Below, piece by piece: positions 26,211 to 35,300 of a stretch of 64,000 nt of DNA (positions are counted from its first letter, which is position 1; each line of letters starts with the position of its first letter). The position numbers were made by a program, and so were the translations under genes. The notes under the pieces are model-generated. The model was not told the DNA's origin. It did not search any database and worked only from the letters and a program-made list of their open reading frames with translations. Origin of the DNA: Longilinea sp035560795 (lineage in GTDB: Bacteria; Chloroflexota; Anaerolineae; Anaerolineales; Anaerolineaceae); contig DATMYV010000012.1 of the NCBI GenBank assembly GCA_035560795.1, forward strand, positions 62,001 to 126,000, written 5' to 3'.

Positions 26211-26289
26211 TTTTTGGAGCGTGAATGGGTGATTGGTTTTATGACATTCAAATCTAGTCCGGCAGGATAAATCGTCATAAAATACTTAC

Positions 26290-26637
26290 ATGATCAATCT
26301 TGAAAAGAGAAGAAAAATTGAAAGCGAACTGGCTATGGCTCAACAGGCACGCACAGATGGAATGGAAGGCAAAGCCAGAGTCTGTGCTCGCCGGGCGGTT
26401 GGTATTGCGCTGCGTGGTTATTATTCCCAACGCCAACCGCAAACGGCTAATTCGAACGTCGTCGACTTGATTCAAGCGTTTGGTGAACGGCCTGGTCTCC
26501 CCCAAAATCTTCGCGTGATTTGTTCACACCTGGTCACCCGGGTCGATCCTGATTATCAATTGCCGACCTCCATGGATTTATTGTCTGATGCAAAAATATT
26601 AATTGATGCTATATTATTAGAAGAGGACAACGCATGA
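26290..26637 (+). CDS. Small protein of unknown function
   Basis: 115 residues, predicted helical, with basic N-terminal half (EKRRKIESELAMAQQAR and KARVCARRAVGIALRGYY). I recognise no family; a helical-bundle (HEPN-like) fold is only a thought. A TAAAAT box ends 6 bases before the ATG and no ribosome-binding site is seen, which suggests a leaderless transcript. Its stop overlaps the start of the glutaredoxin-like gene (ATGA), so the two are coupled. Confidence 0.6.
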   Translation: MINLEKRRKIESELAMAQQARTDGMEGKARVCARRAVGIALRGYYSQRQPQTANSNVVDLIQAFGERPGLPQNLRVICSHLVTRVDPDYQLPTSMDLLSDAKILIDAILLEEDNA

Positions 26638-26900
26638 CCGATCAGACTGAAATTATTATGTATGGTACCACCTGGTGCGGTGAAACACGCCGCGCGCGCG
26701 CGTTTCTTGACCGCAATAATATTGCTTACCATTGGATCGATATCGACCAGGATATGGAGGCGCGCAGGTTTGTTGAAGAAGTCAACCACGGCTATCGCAG
26801 TGTCCCCACCATTATTTTTCCCGATGGCAGCCGGCTGACCGAGCCCACGGTCCATGAACTTGCTGAAAAATTAGGATTGACAACCACAACAACGATCTAA
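26634..26900 (+). CDS. Glutaredoxin-like protein with CGET motif
   Basis: 88-residue thioredoxin-fold protein. The active site is TTWCGETRR, so only one cysteine of the CxxC motif is kept and the second is Thr. The cis-proline region is SVPTIIFPDG. This fits monothiol glutaredoxin/mycoredoxin-like proteins, which reduce mixed disulfides or carry other thiol chemistry. Cotranscribed with the upstream small protein through a 4-base overlap. The electron donor is not evident. Confidence 0.85.
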   Translation: MTDQTEIIMYGTTWCGETRRARAFLDRNNIAYHWIDIDQDMEARRFVEEVNHGYRSVPTIIFPDGSRLTEPTVHELAEKLGLTTTTTI

Positions 26901-26942
26901 TTATTCTTTGATGTACCTGAATGAAACGATTTTAGCAATAAA

Positions 26943-27191
26943 TTATTGGTGAAATAACCAGCGTAACATTTTGCGTGCCAGCGCAAAGACAATAAACCCG
27001 CCCACCAGGCCGGTAGCCAAAATTAACACGCCTGTTTTCCAGGATGGAGGTTCAACAACTGTGTTTGGAGGATTCTCCAGGCGAAATCGCAAATGATCCA
27101 CAAATTCTGGTCGGGGTTGCATTGGCTTCAATCGTTTAAATAATTGGTCTTCAAAAGCATCCATTTGCATTGGCTCTTTTACAGCAATCAT
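26943..27191 (-). CDS. Small single-pass membrane protein, candidate anti-sigma factor
   Basis: 82 residues from the ATG at 27191, chosen because GGGAGA lies 7 bases upstream and the degV stop is 1 base away. Residues 1-50 are soluble and contain FEDQLFKRLKPMQPRPEFVD followed by HLRFRLENPP; residues 52-73 form a transmembrane helix. Anti-sigma factors of ECF sigmas often have a short cytosolic helix and one membrane span, and this gene ends an operon that begins with an ECF sigma. It lacks the zinc-binding HxxxCxxC motif of the common class. The role is inference from size, topology and context. Confidence 0.6.
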   Translation of the reverse strand: MIAVKEPMQMDAFEDQLFKRLKPMQPRPEFVDHLRFRLENPPNTVVEPPSWKTGVLILATGLVGGFIVFALARKMLRWLFHQ

Positions 27192-27192
27192 A

Positions 27193-28044
27193 TTATTCTC
27201 CCTCATTGACCGGATATGCAACAATGCCGATGGTTCCTGGACCCAGGTTGGCGGCAACGGGTATTGATAAATCAGTTAATATGAAATCGCGCACGTTGAA
27301 CACTTTGCGGGCTTTTTCCAATATTTCCGCGGCCATGGCCGGATCAGCCGCATGCACCACTGCCAGATCGACGCGCTGCTTCCCGATGCGTTCTGAAACA
27401 ATATCGATGATACGGTCCAGCGAACGGTGCCGTGTGCGCACTTTATCGGTCATTTCCAGAAGGCCGTCGCGCAGGACGATGATCGGTTTGATATTTAACA
27501 GCGATGCAATGGCTTTCTGCAGGGTATTAACCCGCCCGCTCATGTGCGCGAATACCAGGGAATCAACAGTAAAAGTAATGGCCAACTGGTTGCGTACGCT
27601 TTCCATGCGGTTCAGAATGCCTTCAATTGGTATGCCTGCCTGCCACATGCGGCGCGCTTCCCGGCACATAAACCCCAACCCGGCAGAACCCGCTCCGGAA
27701 TCGACCAGGTAAATTTGATATTCATTAACCAATTCGCGTGCCGCCAGTTGGAAAGCATTAAACGTCCCCGATAATTTACTTGAAAGATGAATGGATAAAA
27801 TATTTTCTCCACGCCTGGCGATTGACCGGTAAAAATCCTTGACCTGATCAGGCGATGGCAGCGAAGACTTTGGAATGACCTGCTGGTCATTAACCATCTG
27901 GTAGAAGTCTTCGTTGGTTAAATCGACTCCCTGAACGTAGGTTTTTTCGCCAAAACGCACCATCAATGGCATGATGTGAATCTGGTATTGTTCCAACCAG
28001 GACGAAGGCATATCGGCTGAACCATCGGTTACGATTTGCAGCAT
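27193..28044 (-). CDS. DegV family fatty-acid-binding protein
   Basis: 283 residues. The N-terminus MLQIVTDGSADMP and the SSLPSPDQVKDFYRSI region are typical, as are LSIHLSSKLSGTFNAF and YLVDSGAGSAGLG. DegV/FakB proteins bind a fatty acid and, with FakA, feed exogenous fatty acids into phospholipids. No fakA is nearby. The ATG follows the sigma factor stop directly (28045/28044), so the two genes are coupled. Confidence 0.92.
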   Translation of the reverse strand: MLQIVTDGSADMPSSWLEQYQIHIMPLMVRFGEKTYVQGVDLTNEDFYQMVNDQQVIPKSSLPSPDQVKDFYRSIARRGENILSIHLSSKLSGTFNAFQLAARELVNEYQIYLVDSGAGSAGLGFMCREARRMWQAGIPIEGILNRMESVRNQLAITFTVDSLVFAHMSGRVNTLQKAIASLLNIKPIIVLRDGLLEMTDKVRTRHRSLDRIIDIVSERIGKQRVDLAVVHAADPAMAAEILEKARKVFNVRDFILTDLSIPVAANLGPGTIGIVAYPVNEGE

Positions 28045-28596
28045 TTATTCACTCCCCCCTTCAAAAACTTCCCGCAATGCAAGCAAAGTCCGGTGGTATA
28101 GACTCTTGATGGCGCCTTCGCTTTTTCCCATGATCACTGCCACCTCGGCATTCGATAGGTGCTCAACAAACTTCAGAACAATTAAATGCTGGCGTTCTGG
28201 AGATAATGTCCGAATTGCCTTGAGAAGCCCATCCAATTCCTGTCCATCAACCAGGGCTGTTTCAGGGTGGTTTCCGCCGACAAACCATTGAATGTGATCT
28301 TCGAGCGGTACCTCTTGCCGGCGGCTGTTATCACGGTGCCAATTGGCAACCAGGTTGTGGGCAATGCGGTACAACCAGGCAGAAAACGGTACACCCTGAA
28401 ATTGATAGTGCTCAATATGGCGCAGCGCCCGTTGAAAAACGCGTGAGGTAATATCTTCAGCATCGCTTGGGTTGCCCGTCCGGTACAGGACATAATTGTA
28501 AATCCGACCAACGTACCGTTCATAAAGCTCGCTGAAGGCTTCCTTGTCTCCCTCCACTGCATGCACTAATGCAGCGTCTTCGATGATTTCTGCCAC
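28045..28596 (-). CDS. ECF-type RNA polymerase sigma factor
   Basis: 183 residues. Region 2 contains AFSELYERYVGRIYNYVLYR, then DAEDITSRVFQRAL and PFSAWLYRIAHNLVANWHRD. Region 4 contains SPERQHLIVLKFVEHLSNAE followed by GKSEGAIKSLYHR, the -35 recognition helix. It should direct transcription of an extracytoplasmic-stress or envelope regulon. The start is GTG at 28596 with AGGGG upstream. The operon continues with degV and the small membrane protein. A membrane subtilase lies just upstream on the same strand, which would suit regulated proteolysis, though no link is proven. Confidence 0.93.
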   Translation of the reverse strand: MAEIIEDAALVHAVEGDKEAFSELYERYVGRIYNYVLYRTGNPSDAEDITSRVFQRALRHIEHYQFQGVPFSAWLYRIAHNLVANWHRDNSRRQEVPLEDHIQWFVGGNHPETALVDGQELDGLLKAIRTLSPERQHLIVLKFVEHLSNAEVAVIMGKSEGAIKSLYHRTLLALREVFEGGSE

Positions 28597-28681
28597 GGTA
28601 ACCCCTTCGGGAATGGAAACCTATAAAAAAGAACCCCGTTTTCAATGAATCGTTGCAGAATATCAGCCTCAAAAAAGGCCG

Positions 28682-31126
28682 TCACGGGTTTACGCTTGCA
28701 GCTGTTGCCAATCGAACAGCCTCGAACGCATTCAGGATACCATAATTTGAACCGCTTGCGCCAGTGCTCTCATTCACAGGACATTCCGGTTTTGGCCCGG
28801 AATAAGGCTTGGCTGACTGCCGTAAGAGTTGCTCGGTCAGATTAACATTGCCAATCAACTTCGGGTTGGCTGACCACATTAAAGCCACAACCCCTGCCAC
28901 ATGCGGACTTGCGAAAGAAGTGCCACCCACCGATTCATAACTGCTGTTGGCATTCGCGGCGATCACATCTTCACCTGGAGCCAGAATATCCGGTTTTGCC
29001 CGCAAACTGCCGTCCACTAACACCGGTCCGACGCTGCTAAAGGTGGACATATTCTCATCTGAATCTATAGACCCGACTGAAAAAACCTGGGCATAAATCG
29101 CCGGCGGGTCGCTAACTGTGCCGCAATAATCTGTGCCAAGGTTTCCTGCGGCAGCAGCCTGGAATATTCCAGCCGCGCGGATTGCTGCCACTACTGGCTG
29201 AAGCGCATCCGCATCGCAGCCCTCAACACTCGGACAACTCCAGGAGTAATTTACAACCTGTGCCCCGGCGTCAGTTTCGCCGGCTACAAAAGGATCGCTG
29301 CCCTGAGGATAGGGCGCCAGTAAGAATTGCATACACTCGACATAATAAGCCGGGTTACCCAAATTTCGTGCCAAATTGACGCAGCCAATCCATTGCGCAC
29401 CTGGCGCAACCCCGGTGTTCTTCCCCAGAATAATGCTTGTAACTCCTGTCCCGTGTCCACTCAGATCGGATGGCGATGACGTTTGATTCCAGGGATCTAG
29501 CCAGGCAGGACCAGAGCCACTACCCACTCCTGCGTAAGCCGCGCTGATCGCTGGATGGTTGCCTTGAATACCACTATCAGCGATTCCCACCCGGATGCCT
29601 TCACCGGTGATTCCAAGCAAATTCCACACTTTATCCGCCTCGATCAACATTACATTCCAGGTCGGTGAAGAAGGCGCAGACAATGTCCCTTGATTGGCAG
29701 TCAATGGCTGCGGTAGTGGCCGTAAGATTGGACTGTCGAGAATTCGGTCGACCTCCGGCCGCGTGCGCAACCAGGATCTCACCAGCGGGCCTGATTGGAC
29801 TTCCAGGGCGTTGACCAGGTAATATGGGGTGTATTTGATGCCATAGCGGTCCAGGACGGTTCGCAGGCCTTTCTGATCGCCTTCAGCCTGTTTCACCAAA
29901 GTTTGATAAACCTGTGCACGTTTTTCCTGCCAAGGCAAATTGGCGCTAATTTGGGTGAGATCAGCCTGATTTTTAAGAATCACAAACAATCTTTCTCCAT
30001 AAAAACCTGGCCTGCCAAAGAGAAAATAAACGCCAACGGCCAGGAAAATAACTCCTGCTGTGATGAATTTTCCAGCCAGCGGAAACTGGGCACGCCGTTT
30101 AAGCCAGCGCCAGCCAGCGAGTAATGCAAAAGTTGCCGTCACTCCCATTAATAGGGTAACCAGACCAGCTCGCGAAACCCACTCGATGCGTTCGCCCACA
30201 CCGCTGCTGATGATCAGTGATAATTCATCCGGGTCTGTGAGCATCAACGGCCAGGCTGAAGCCAGCCCCAGCAGCCATGCCATTCCAACCCAATTAGGTC
30301 TCTGGTCCTCATCCCGTCCAGCCTGAGCTAACATCGCGGCAGTCCAGCCCAACACCGGCAGGCAGAGCAGCAGCACCCACTGCATACCAGTCTGGCCAAA
30401 ACCAGTCACCATGATCATCAATGCCATACCAATGATCAATCCATCGATCAAGATATCGGCTGTACGGTAATCTTGATCTTTCCGTTGTGTTGCTGAAAGC
30501 AACCCGCCAAAAATTGTCCAACTTGCGCAAACCCCGAATAACAATCCCACAACCAGGTTAACAAGCGTATCCACTGGCGAGCCGAAAGCACCCCACATCA
30601 GCCAGGGCAGCGAAACCAGAAAACCGATCAGCAGCGCTGGCTCTAGGCCGCGCCAGGTTACCTCATTCCAGGGTTTCCAATCCGGCGAAATCCTCTTCAG
30701 CCATTGGTTAAGAAGGATTAGATATAGAACCATCACGCCGGTTTGCACCACCGCTACTGTTTGAGCGTCGGTGATTGCCAAGAGACGGGATGGTGTTTGC
30801 AACACGGCAAAAGCAGCCGCCAGGCCCCACGTTCGATAAGCCAGGTGGCTGCGAGGAGAGGTTATTTTGCGCGCCATAATTCCGAATGGAATCAATAAGG
30901 CCGCTCCATAGAGCAATGGAAACATCCACCGGATATCCTGGGTTGGATATCCTTCAAAAATAGTTTGTTCCAGCACCCAACTGACCGATTGCGTAAGGAC
31001 TGTCATCCCCACCAGCCAGAAAATCGCAACAAAAAATAACAAAAAAACTGCGCAGCCCTGTCGTTTATTCACCTGGTTCTGCTGCGGTTCGATTTCATTA
31101 TTTACGGGAAACTTTTCATCCTGCAT
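28682..31126 (-). CDS. Polytopic membrane protein with I9-like propeptide and subtilase (S8) domain
   Basis: 814 residues. The first ~370 hold about ten hydrophobic segments. Residues of about 379-465 (RLFVILKNQADLTQISANL and TPYYLVNALEV) resemble the I9 inhibitor/propeptide of subtilases. The S8 domain follows from about 490 with the full triad: Asp517 (GIADSGIQ), His558 (SGHGTGV) and Ser737 (GTSFASPHVAG). The oxyanion Asn is in AAAGNLG. The protease would face outside. Most subtilases are secreted; attachment to a large membrane domain is unusual. It lies 85 bases upstream of the ECF sigma gene on the same strand. A TACAAT -10 box is at 31161-31166. Confidence 0.9.
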   Translation of the reverse strand: MQDEKFPVNNEIEPQQNQVNKRQGCAVFLLFFVAIFWLVGMTVLTQSVSWVLEQTIFEGYPTQDIRWMFPLLYGAALLIPFGIMARKITSPRSHLAYRTWGLAAAFAVLQTPSRLLAITDAQTVAVVQTGVMVLYLILLNQWLKRISPDWKPWNEVTWRGLEPALLIGFLVSLPWLMWGAFGSPVDTLVNLVVGLLFGVCASWTIFGGLLSATQRKDQDYRTADILIDGLIIGMALMIMVTGFGQTGMQWVLLLCLPVLGWTAAMLAQAGRDEDQRPNWVGMAWLLGLASAWPLMLTDPDELSLIISSGVGERIEWVSRAGLVTLLMGVTATFALLAGWRWLKRRAQFPLAGKFITAGVIFLAVGVYFLFGRPGFYGERLFVILKNQADLTQISANLPWQEKRAQVYQTLVKQAEGDQKGLRTVLDRYGIKYTPYYLVNALEVQSGPLVRSWLRTRPEVDRILDSPILRPLPQPLTANQGTLSAPSSPTWNVMLIEADKVWNLLGITGEGIRVGIADSGIQGNHPAISAAYAGVGSGSGPAWLDPWNQTSSPSDLSGHGTGVTSIILGKNTGVAPGAQWIGCVNLARNLGNPAYYVECMQFLLAPYPQGSDPFVAGETDAGAQVVNYSWSCPSVEGCDADALQPVVAAIRAAGIFQAAAAGNLGTDYCGTVSDPPAIYAQVFSVGSIDSDENMSTFSSVGPVLVDGSLRAKPDILAPGEDVIAANANSSYESVGGTSFASPHVAGVVALMWSANPKLIGNVNLTEQLLRQSAKPYSGPKPECPVNESTGASGSNYGILNAFEAVRLATAASVNP

Positions 31127-31222
31127 ACGTTTCGCTTATCCTTTTTTGTGAATAACCAGCATTGTACCATCTTGGGCTTTTATCCTGGTATGGTTCATCC
31201 GCCTTTTGTGACTGCTTCAAGC

Positions 31223-31251
31223 TTGCGAATTCGGTCGCAGCGGTATACACT
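31223..31251 (+). promoter_or_regulatory. Sigma-70 promoter of the lipase gene
   Basis: TTGCGA (31223-31228) and TACACT (31246-31251) with a 17-base spacer, about 32 bases before the ATG. Confidence 0.5.
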
Positions 31252-31283
31252 GGGCATATCTGGTGAAGGCCGCGGAGGAAAAC

Positions 31284-32117
31284 ATGGCTCATTATGAATT
31301 CGGATGGCAAAGCAAGGATGGATTGCAGTTCTTCGCACAAGAATGGCGCCCCGATGGAGATGCCCGGGCAGCAATTGCATTGGTCCATGGTCTTGGCGAG
31401 CACAGTGGTCGATATGAGCATGTGGCAAGATACTTCAACGAACACGGTTTGGGCGTTGTGGCCCTGGATCATCGCGGTCACGGTCGGACCGGAGGCAAAC
31501 GAGGTCATGGGTCCTACGACGAGATCCTGGATGACATCGATCATTTATTACAGGAAACTGCGCAACGTTTCCCTGATAAACCAATTTTTCTTTACGGGCA
31601 CAGTCTGGGCGGGGCTCTGGTTCTTTATTACGGTCTGAAACGACATCCTCTGATAAAAGGTGTGATCTGTACAAGCCCCGGCCTCATCCCGGCACAAGAT
31701 CCAGGTGCAAAAATCCTGCTGGCGCGCGTCATGTCATCGCTGGCACCAGGATTTCAAATTGAAAATGGCTTGGATGTCACTGGGCTCTCCCATGACCCTG
31801 CGGTTGTGAAAGCTTATCAGGCGGATCCATTGGTACATGGAAAGATCTCTGCCCGGCTGGGATTGGATTTAATCGAAAACGGAAAATGGATTATCGAACA
31901 TGCGTCTGAATTTCCACTTCCCTTGCTGCTGATGCAAGGCAGTGCTGACCGCCTGGTGAACCCGGCGGGGGCGAAGCAATTTGCGCCGAAAGTAGAGAAT
32001 AATATCCGGTTTAAAGTGTTTGATGGTTGGTACCACGAGCTTCACAACGAAGTCGAAAAGGAAATCGTGCTGCATGAAATGGTCGCCTGGGTCGATCAGC
32101 AATTGGCGCGTTCTTGA
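31284..32117 (+). CDS. Alpha/beta hydrolase, monoacylglycerol lipase-like
   Basis: 277 residues. VHGLGEHSGRY near the N-terminus and DHRGHGRTGGKRG are typical of monoacylglycerol lipases and lysophospholipases. The nucleophile elbow is YGHSLGG, the acid is in QGSADRLV, and the base is His in WYHELHNE. It has no signal peptide. The ATG at 31284 is preceded by GGAGG, so it is preferred over the upstream GTG at 31263. It should release fatty acids from monoglycerides, but related esterases have a similar sequence. Confidence 0.9.
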   Translation: MAHYEFGWQSKDGLQFFAQEWRPDGDARAAIALVHGLGEHSGRYEHVARYFNEHGLGVVALDHRGHGRTGGKRGHGSYDEILDDIDHLLQETAQRFPDKPIFLYGHSLGGALVLYYGLKRHPLIKGVICTSPGLIPAQDPGAKILLARVMSSLAPGFQIENGLDVTGLSHDPAVVKAYQADPLVHGKISARLGLDLIENGKWIIEHASEFPLPLLLMQGSADRLVNPAGAKQFAPKVENNIRFKVFDGWYHELHNEVEKEIVLHEMVAWVDQQLARS

Positions 32118-32192
32118 GGTTTTCCTGCGGCATCACCCTTATTTCTGCCAGCCACCTGTGATTTGTCAGATGAGGTTCGTTAGGTGTGGCAC

Positions 32193-32221
32193 TTGACCCG
32201 CTCTTAAGGCGGGGCTACAAT
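32193..32221 (+). promoter_or_regulatory. Sigma-70 promoter of the GlyA-GcvT gene
   Basis: TTGACC (32193-32198) and TACAAT (32216-32221) with an ideal 17-base spacer. The implied transcript start near 32228 leaves a leader of about 149 bases. Confidence 0.75.
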
Positions 32222-32227
32222 TATTTA

Positions 32228-32376
32228 ACCCATTAAGTGCCATTCTTCGGGTTTCGGCCTCCGGTGACGCGTGTTATTTATGTCCAAATTGAGGCTGCTG
32301 CAGTCTATCAAAATCCGAAATATGGCTTAGTCCAATCCATTTTTCACAATTCACCTTTTGTAAAGGAGACTGCCTC
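32228..32376 (+). promoter_or_regulatory. Long 5' leader of the GlyA-GcvT gene
   Basis: About 149 bases without a gene. Short inverted repeats are present. One, CCTTT/AAAGG (32354-32366), overlaps the ribosome-binding site AAGGAG (32363-32368) and could hide it. I do not recognise a glycine, SAM or tetrahydrofolate riboswitch. Control by structure is possible but unproven. Confidence 0.35.
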
Positions 32377-35300
32377 ATGGCTGATTTTCTCTTTCGCGGC
32401 AAGCTGGCAGACATCGATCAGGATGTTGATGAACTCATTCAACATGAAGCTGAGCGCCAGGTTCGCAAATTGATCTTAATCCCCAGCGAAAGCACGGCAC
32501 CCCAGGCTGTCCGGGAAGCTTTAGGTTCTGTTTTTCAGAATCTGTACGCGGAAGGCTATCCGGATGAGGAAACCCGCTCCATGACCGAGAAGGAAATTCT
32601 CGATTATACCGCGATGCTTTCTCATTACCGCCGTTATGCAGACCCGCGCTATTACAAAGGGGTTGAATACGCCGACATCGTCGAGTCGCTTGCCCGCCGG
32701 CGCTGTGCCGAAGCTTTTGCCACCTCCACGGTTCCTGCTTCGCAATTGTATGTCAATGTGCAGCCGCTCTCTGGCGCTCCAGCCAATAATGCCGTTTACA
32801 CGGCCCTCATTAATCCGGGCGACACTATTTTGGGAATGAACCTTCTTCATGGCGGCCACCTGACCCATGGATCCAGCGTCAACCGCTCGGGTAAGCTTTA
32901 CAATGTGGTGCATTACAATGTCGCCCCTGGAACAGAACAGATCGATTATGACGCGGTTGAAGCACTGGCCAGGGAACACAAACCAAAAATTATCATCGCC
33001 GGGTATTCCTCCTACCCCTGGATCCCGGATTGGGCGCGCTTCCGTGCCATCGCCGACCTGTGCGGAGCCATCCTATTGGCGGATGTCTCACACATCGCTG
33101 GCATGATTGCCGCCGGCGTGGTACCTTCTCCCGTTGGCTATGCGCATGTGATCACATTCACCACCCACAAAACACTATGCGGTCCGCGCGGCGCCTGCAT
33201 CATCACGAACGACGCTGCTCTTGGCCGAAAGCTCGACAAAGGCGTATTCCCGGGCGAACAAGGCGGCCCGCATGTTCATGTTTTCGCCGCCCTTGCCACC
33301 ACCTTCAAACTCGCGCGCACTCCACAATTCCATCAACTTCAGCAGCAAATTGTCGAAAACTGCGCCGCTCTGACCAAACGCCTGCAGGAATGCGGTCTGC
33401 GCATCCCCTACGGCGGGACGAATTCCCACCTCGGCAATATTGATTGCAAAACCATAGTTGGCGAGGACGGTACACCCCTCTCCGGCGATATGGCCGCCCG
33501 CATCCTGGATGTAGCCGGCATCGTGTTGAATCGCAATACCATTCCAGGCGATAAGACGGCCTTATTTGCCAGCGGCGTGCGGTACGGTACCCCATGGATG
33601 ACCCAGCGCGGTCTGGATGAAAAAGACATGATCAAGGTCGCCGATATTATTGCTGACGTACTGTTGGCTTGCAAACCCTACAGCGTTGAAACCCGCCAGG
33701 GACCGGCAGCCCGTGCGAAGATCGATTTCGTTGTCCTGGAGGATGCCAAAAAGCGCGTTCAAGAACTGGTTGCAAAAGCCGGAACCGATCTGACCGTGGA
33801 AAAACACGGTTATCCGCACTTCTTTGCGCTGGACGATCAACCTGAAGGAAAAACCGATTGGGTTGCTTTCGATCTGGCAGGCGGACAAGTACGCCCATTT
33901 GTCAATTATGTTTTCTCCAGTGACGTCGAATCCCTTCAACCAGGCAAATCCCAGAATACCCGACTTGTAACTCCATTAGGTGCCATTGACGGCGTGTTGA
34001 CTTGTGTCGCGGCAAACGATTACCACCTGAGCGTCCTGGCAAAATCCGCCAGCCTGGCTGCAACCTGGCTGCGCGATTTATCCGATGGCTATACGGCATT
34101 CGACGCAGATCCCGTACGGCGATTACCGGGGCCGATCTACGTCACCGCCTCAAAGGGTGAACCGGTCACCAAAGCGTCCGGCGACGCGGTTTATGATCAC
34201 AAACCGTATTTCATCGGCATGCTCAACCACGAAGATAAACCGCTGCCGCGTTTTGAATGGGTTGAACCAGAGACTGATGAAATAAAACGCACTCCACTCA
34301 ATGAAACCCACCGCAGCATGGGTGCCAAAATGGTGCCATTTGCGGGTTGGGATATGCCGGTCTGGTACACGTCAGTGATCGAAGAACATCTCGCCACCCG
34401 CCAGGCTGCAGGATTATTCGATGTCTCGCACATGGGCGTTTACCAGGCTGAAGGACCGGATGCGCCAACCTTCCTGGACAGCGTTTGCAGCAATGATATC
34501 GCTGCCCTGGATGTTGGCGAATCATGCTACACCCATTTCCTCGATCCGGATGCCAACGTGATCGACGATACCCTCGTATATCGCCGCAGCGCGGATAAAT
34601 ATCTGGTGGTGGTCAATGCTTCAAACGATGACAAAGACCGCACCTGGTTGAATGCAGTACGAGATGGCAAGGTTATGGTGGATGCAAAGCATCCCTGCAA
34701 GAAAGCATTTGGCCGGCAGGTTGTTTTCCGCAATTTGCGCGATCCGAAAGCTGGCGCTGAAATGCTTGTCGATCTGGCGCTGCAAGGCCCCAAAAGCCGG
34801 GAAATTCTGCTCTCCCTGGGCGTGGATGCCAAAACGCGCAAACGCATCATGGCCCTCAAACGCACCCAGCTCTGCGAGGCCACCGTTGGCGGTTTTGATC
34901 TGGTGGTATCGCGCACAGGATATACCGGCGAGAAAATGGCTTTTGAATTGTTCGTCCATCCTGAAAAGCTCACTGATCTATGGAATGCCCTGCTAAAAGC
35001 GGGCGAACCTTTAGGTCTCAAGGCATGCGGGCTGGGCGCACGCGATTCGCTGCGGACCGAAGCCGGTCTGCCGCTCTACGGGCACGAAATGGGCGGTGAC
35101 CTCGGCCTGGGTGTGGCGGAAGCCGGATTCGGCTCCTATGTCAAAACCTATAAACCCTGGTTCATTGGCCGCGAGCCATTTATAGCCCGCGAGAAAGAAC
35201 GCCAGGGCGTGGTTGTGCGCTTCCGCTTTACTGAAAAAGGAATCCGCATGGCACATCATGGCGACCCCGTGTTGGATCACAAGGGCCGGGTAATCGGCGT

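Noticed and set aside
32228..32376. Glycine riboswitch before the SHMT-GcvT gene
   Set aside because: The conserved glycine-riboswitch core sequences were not found; only short unrelated hairpins are present.
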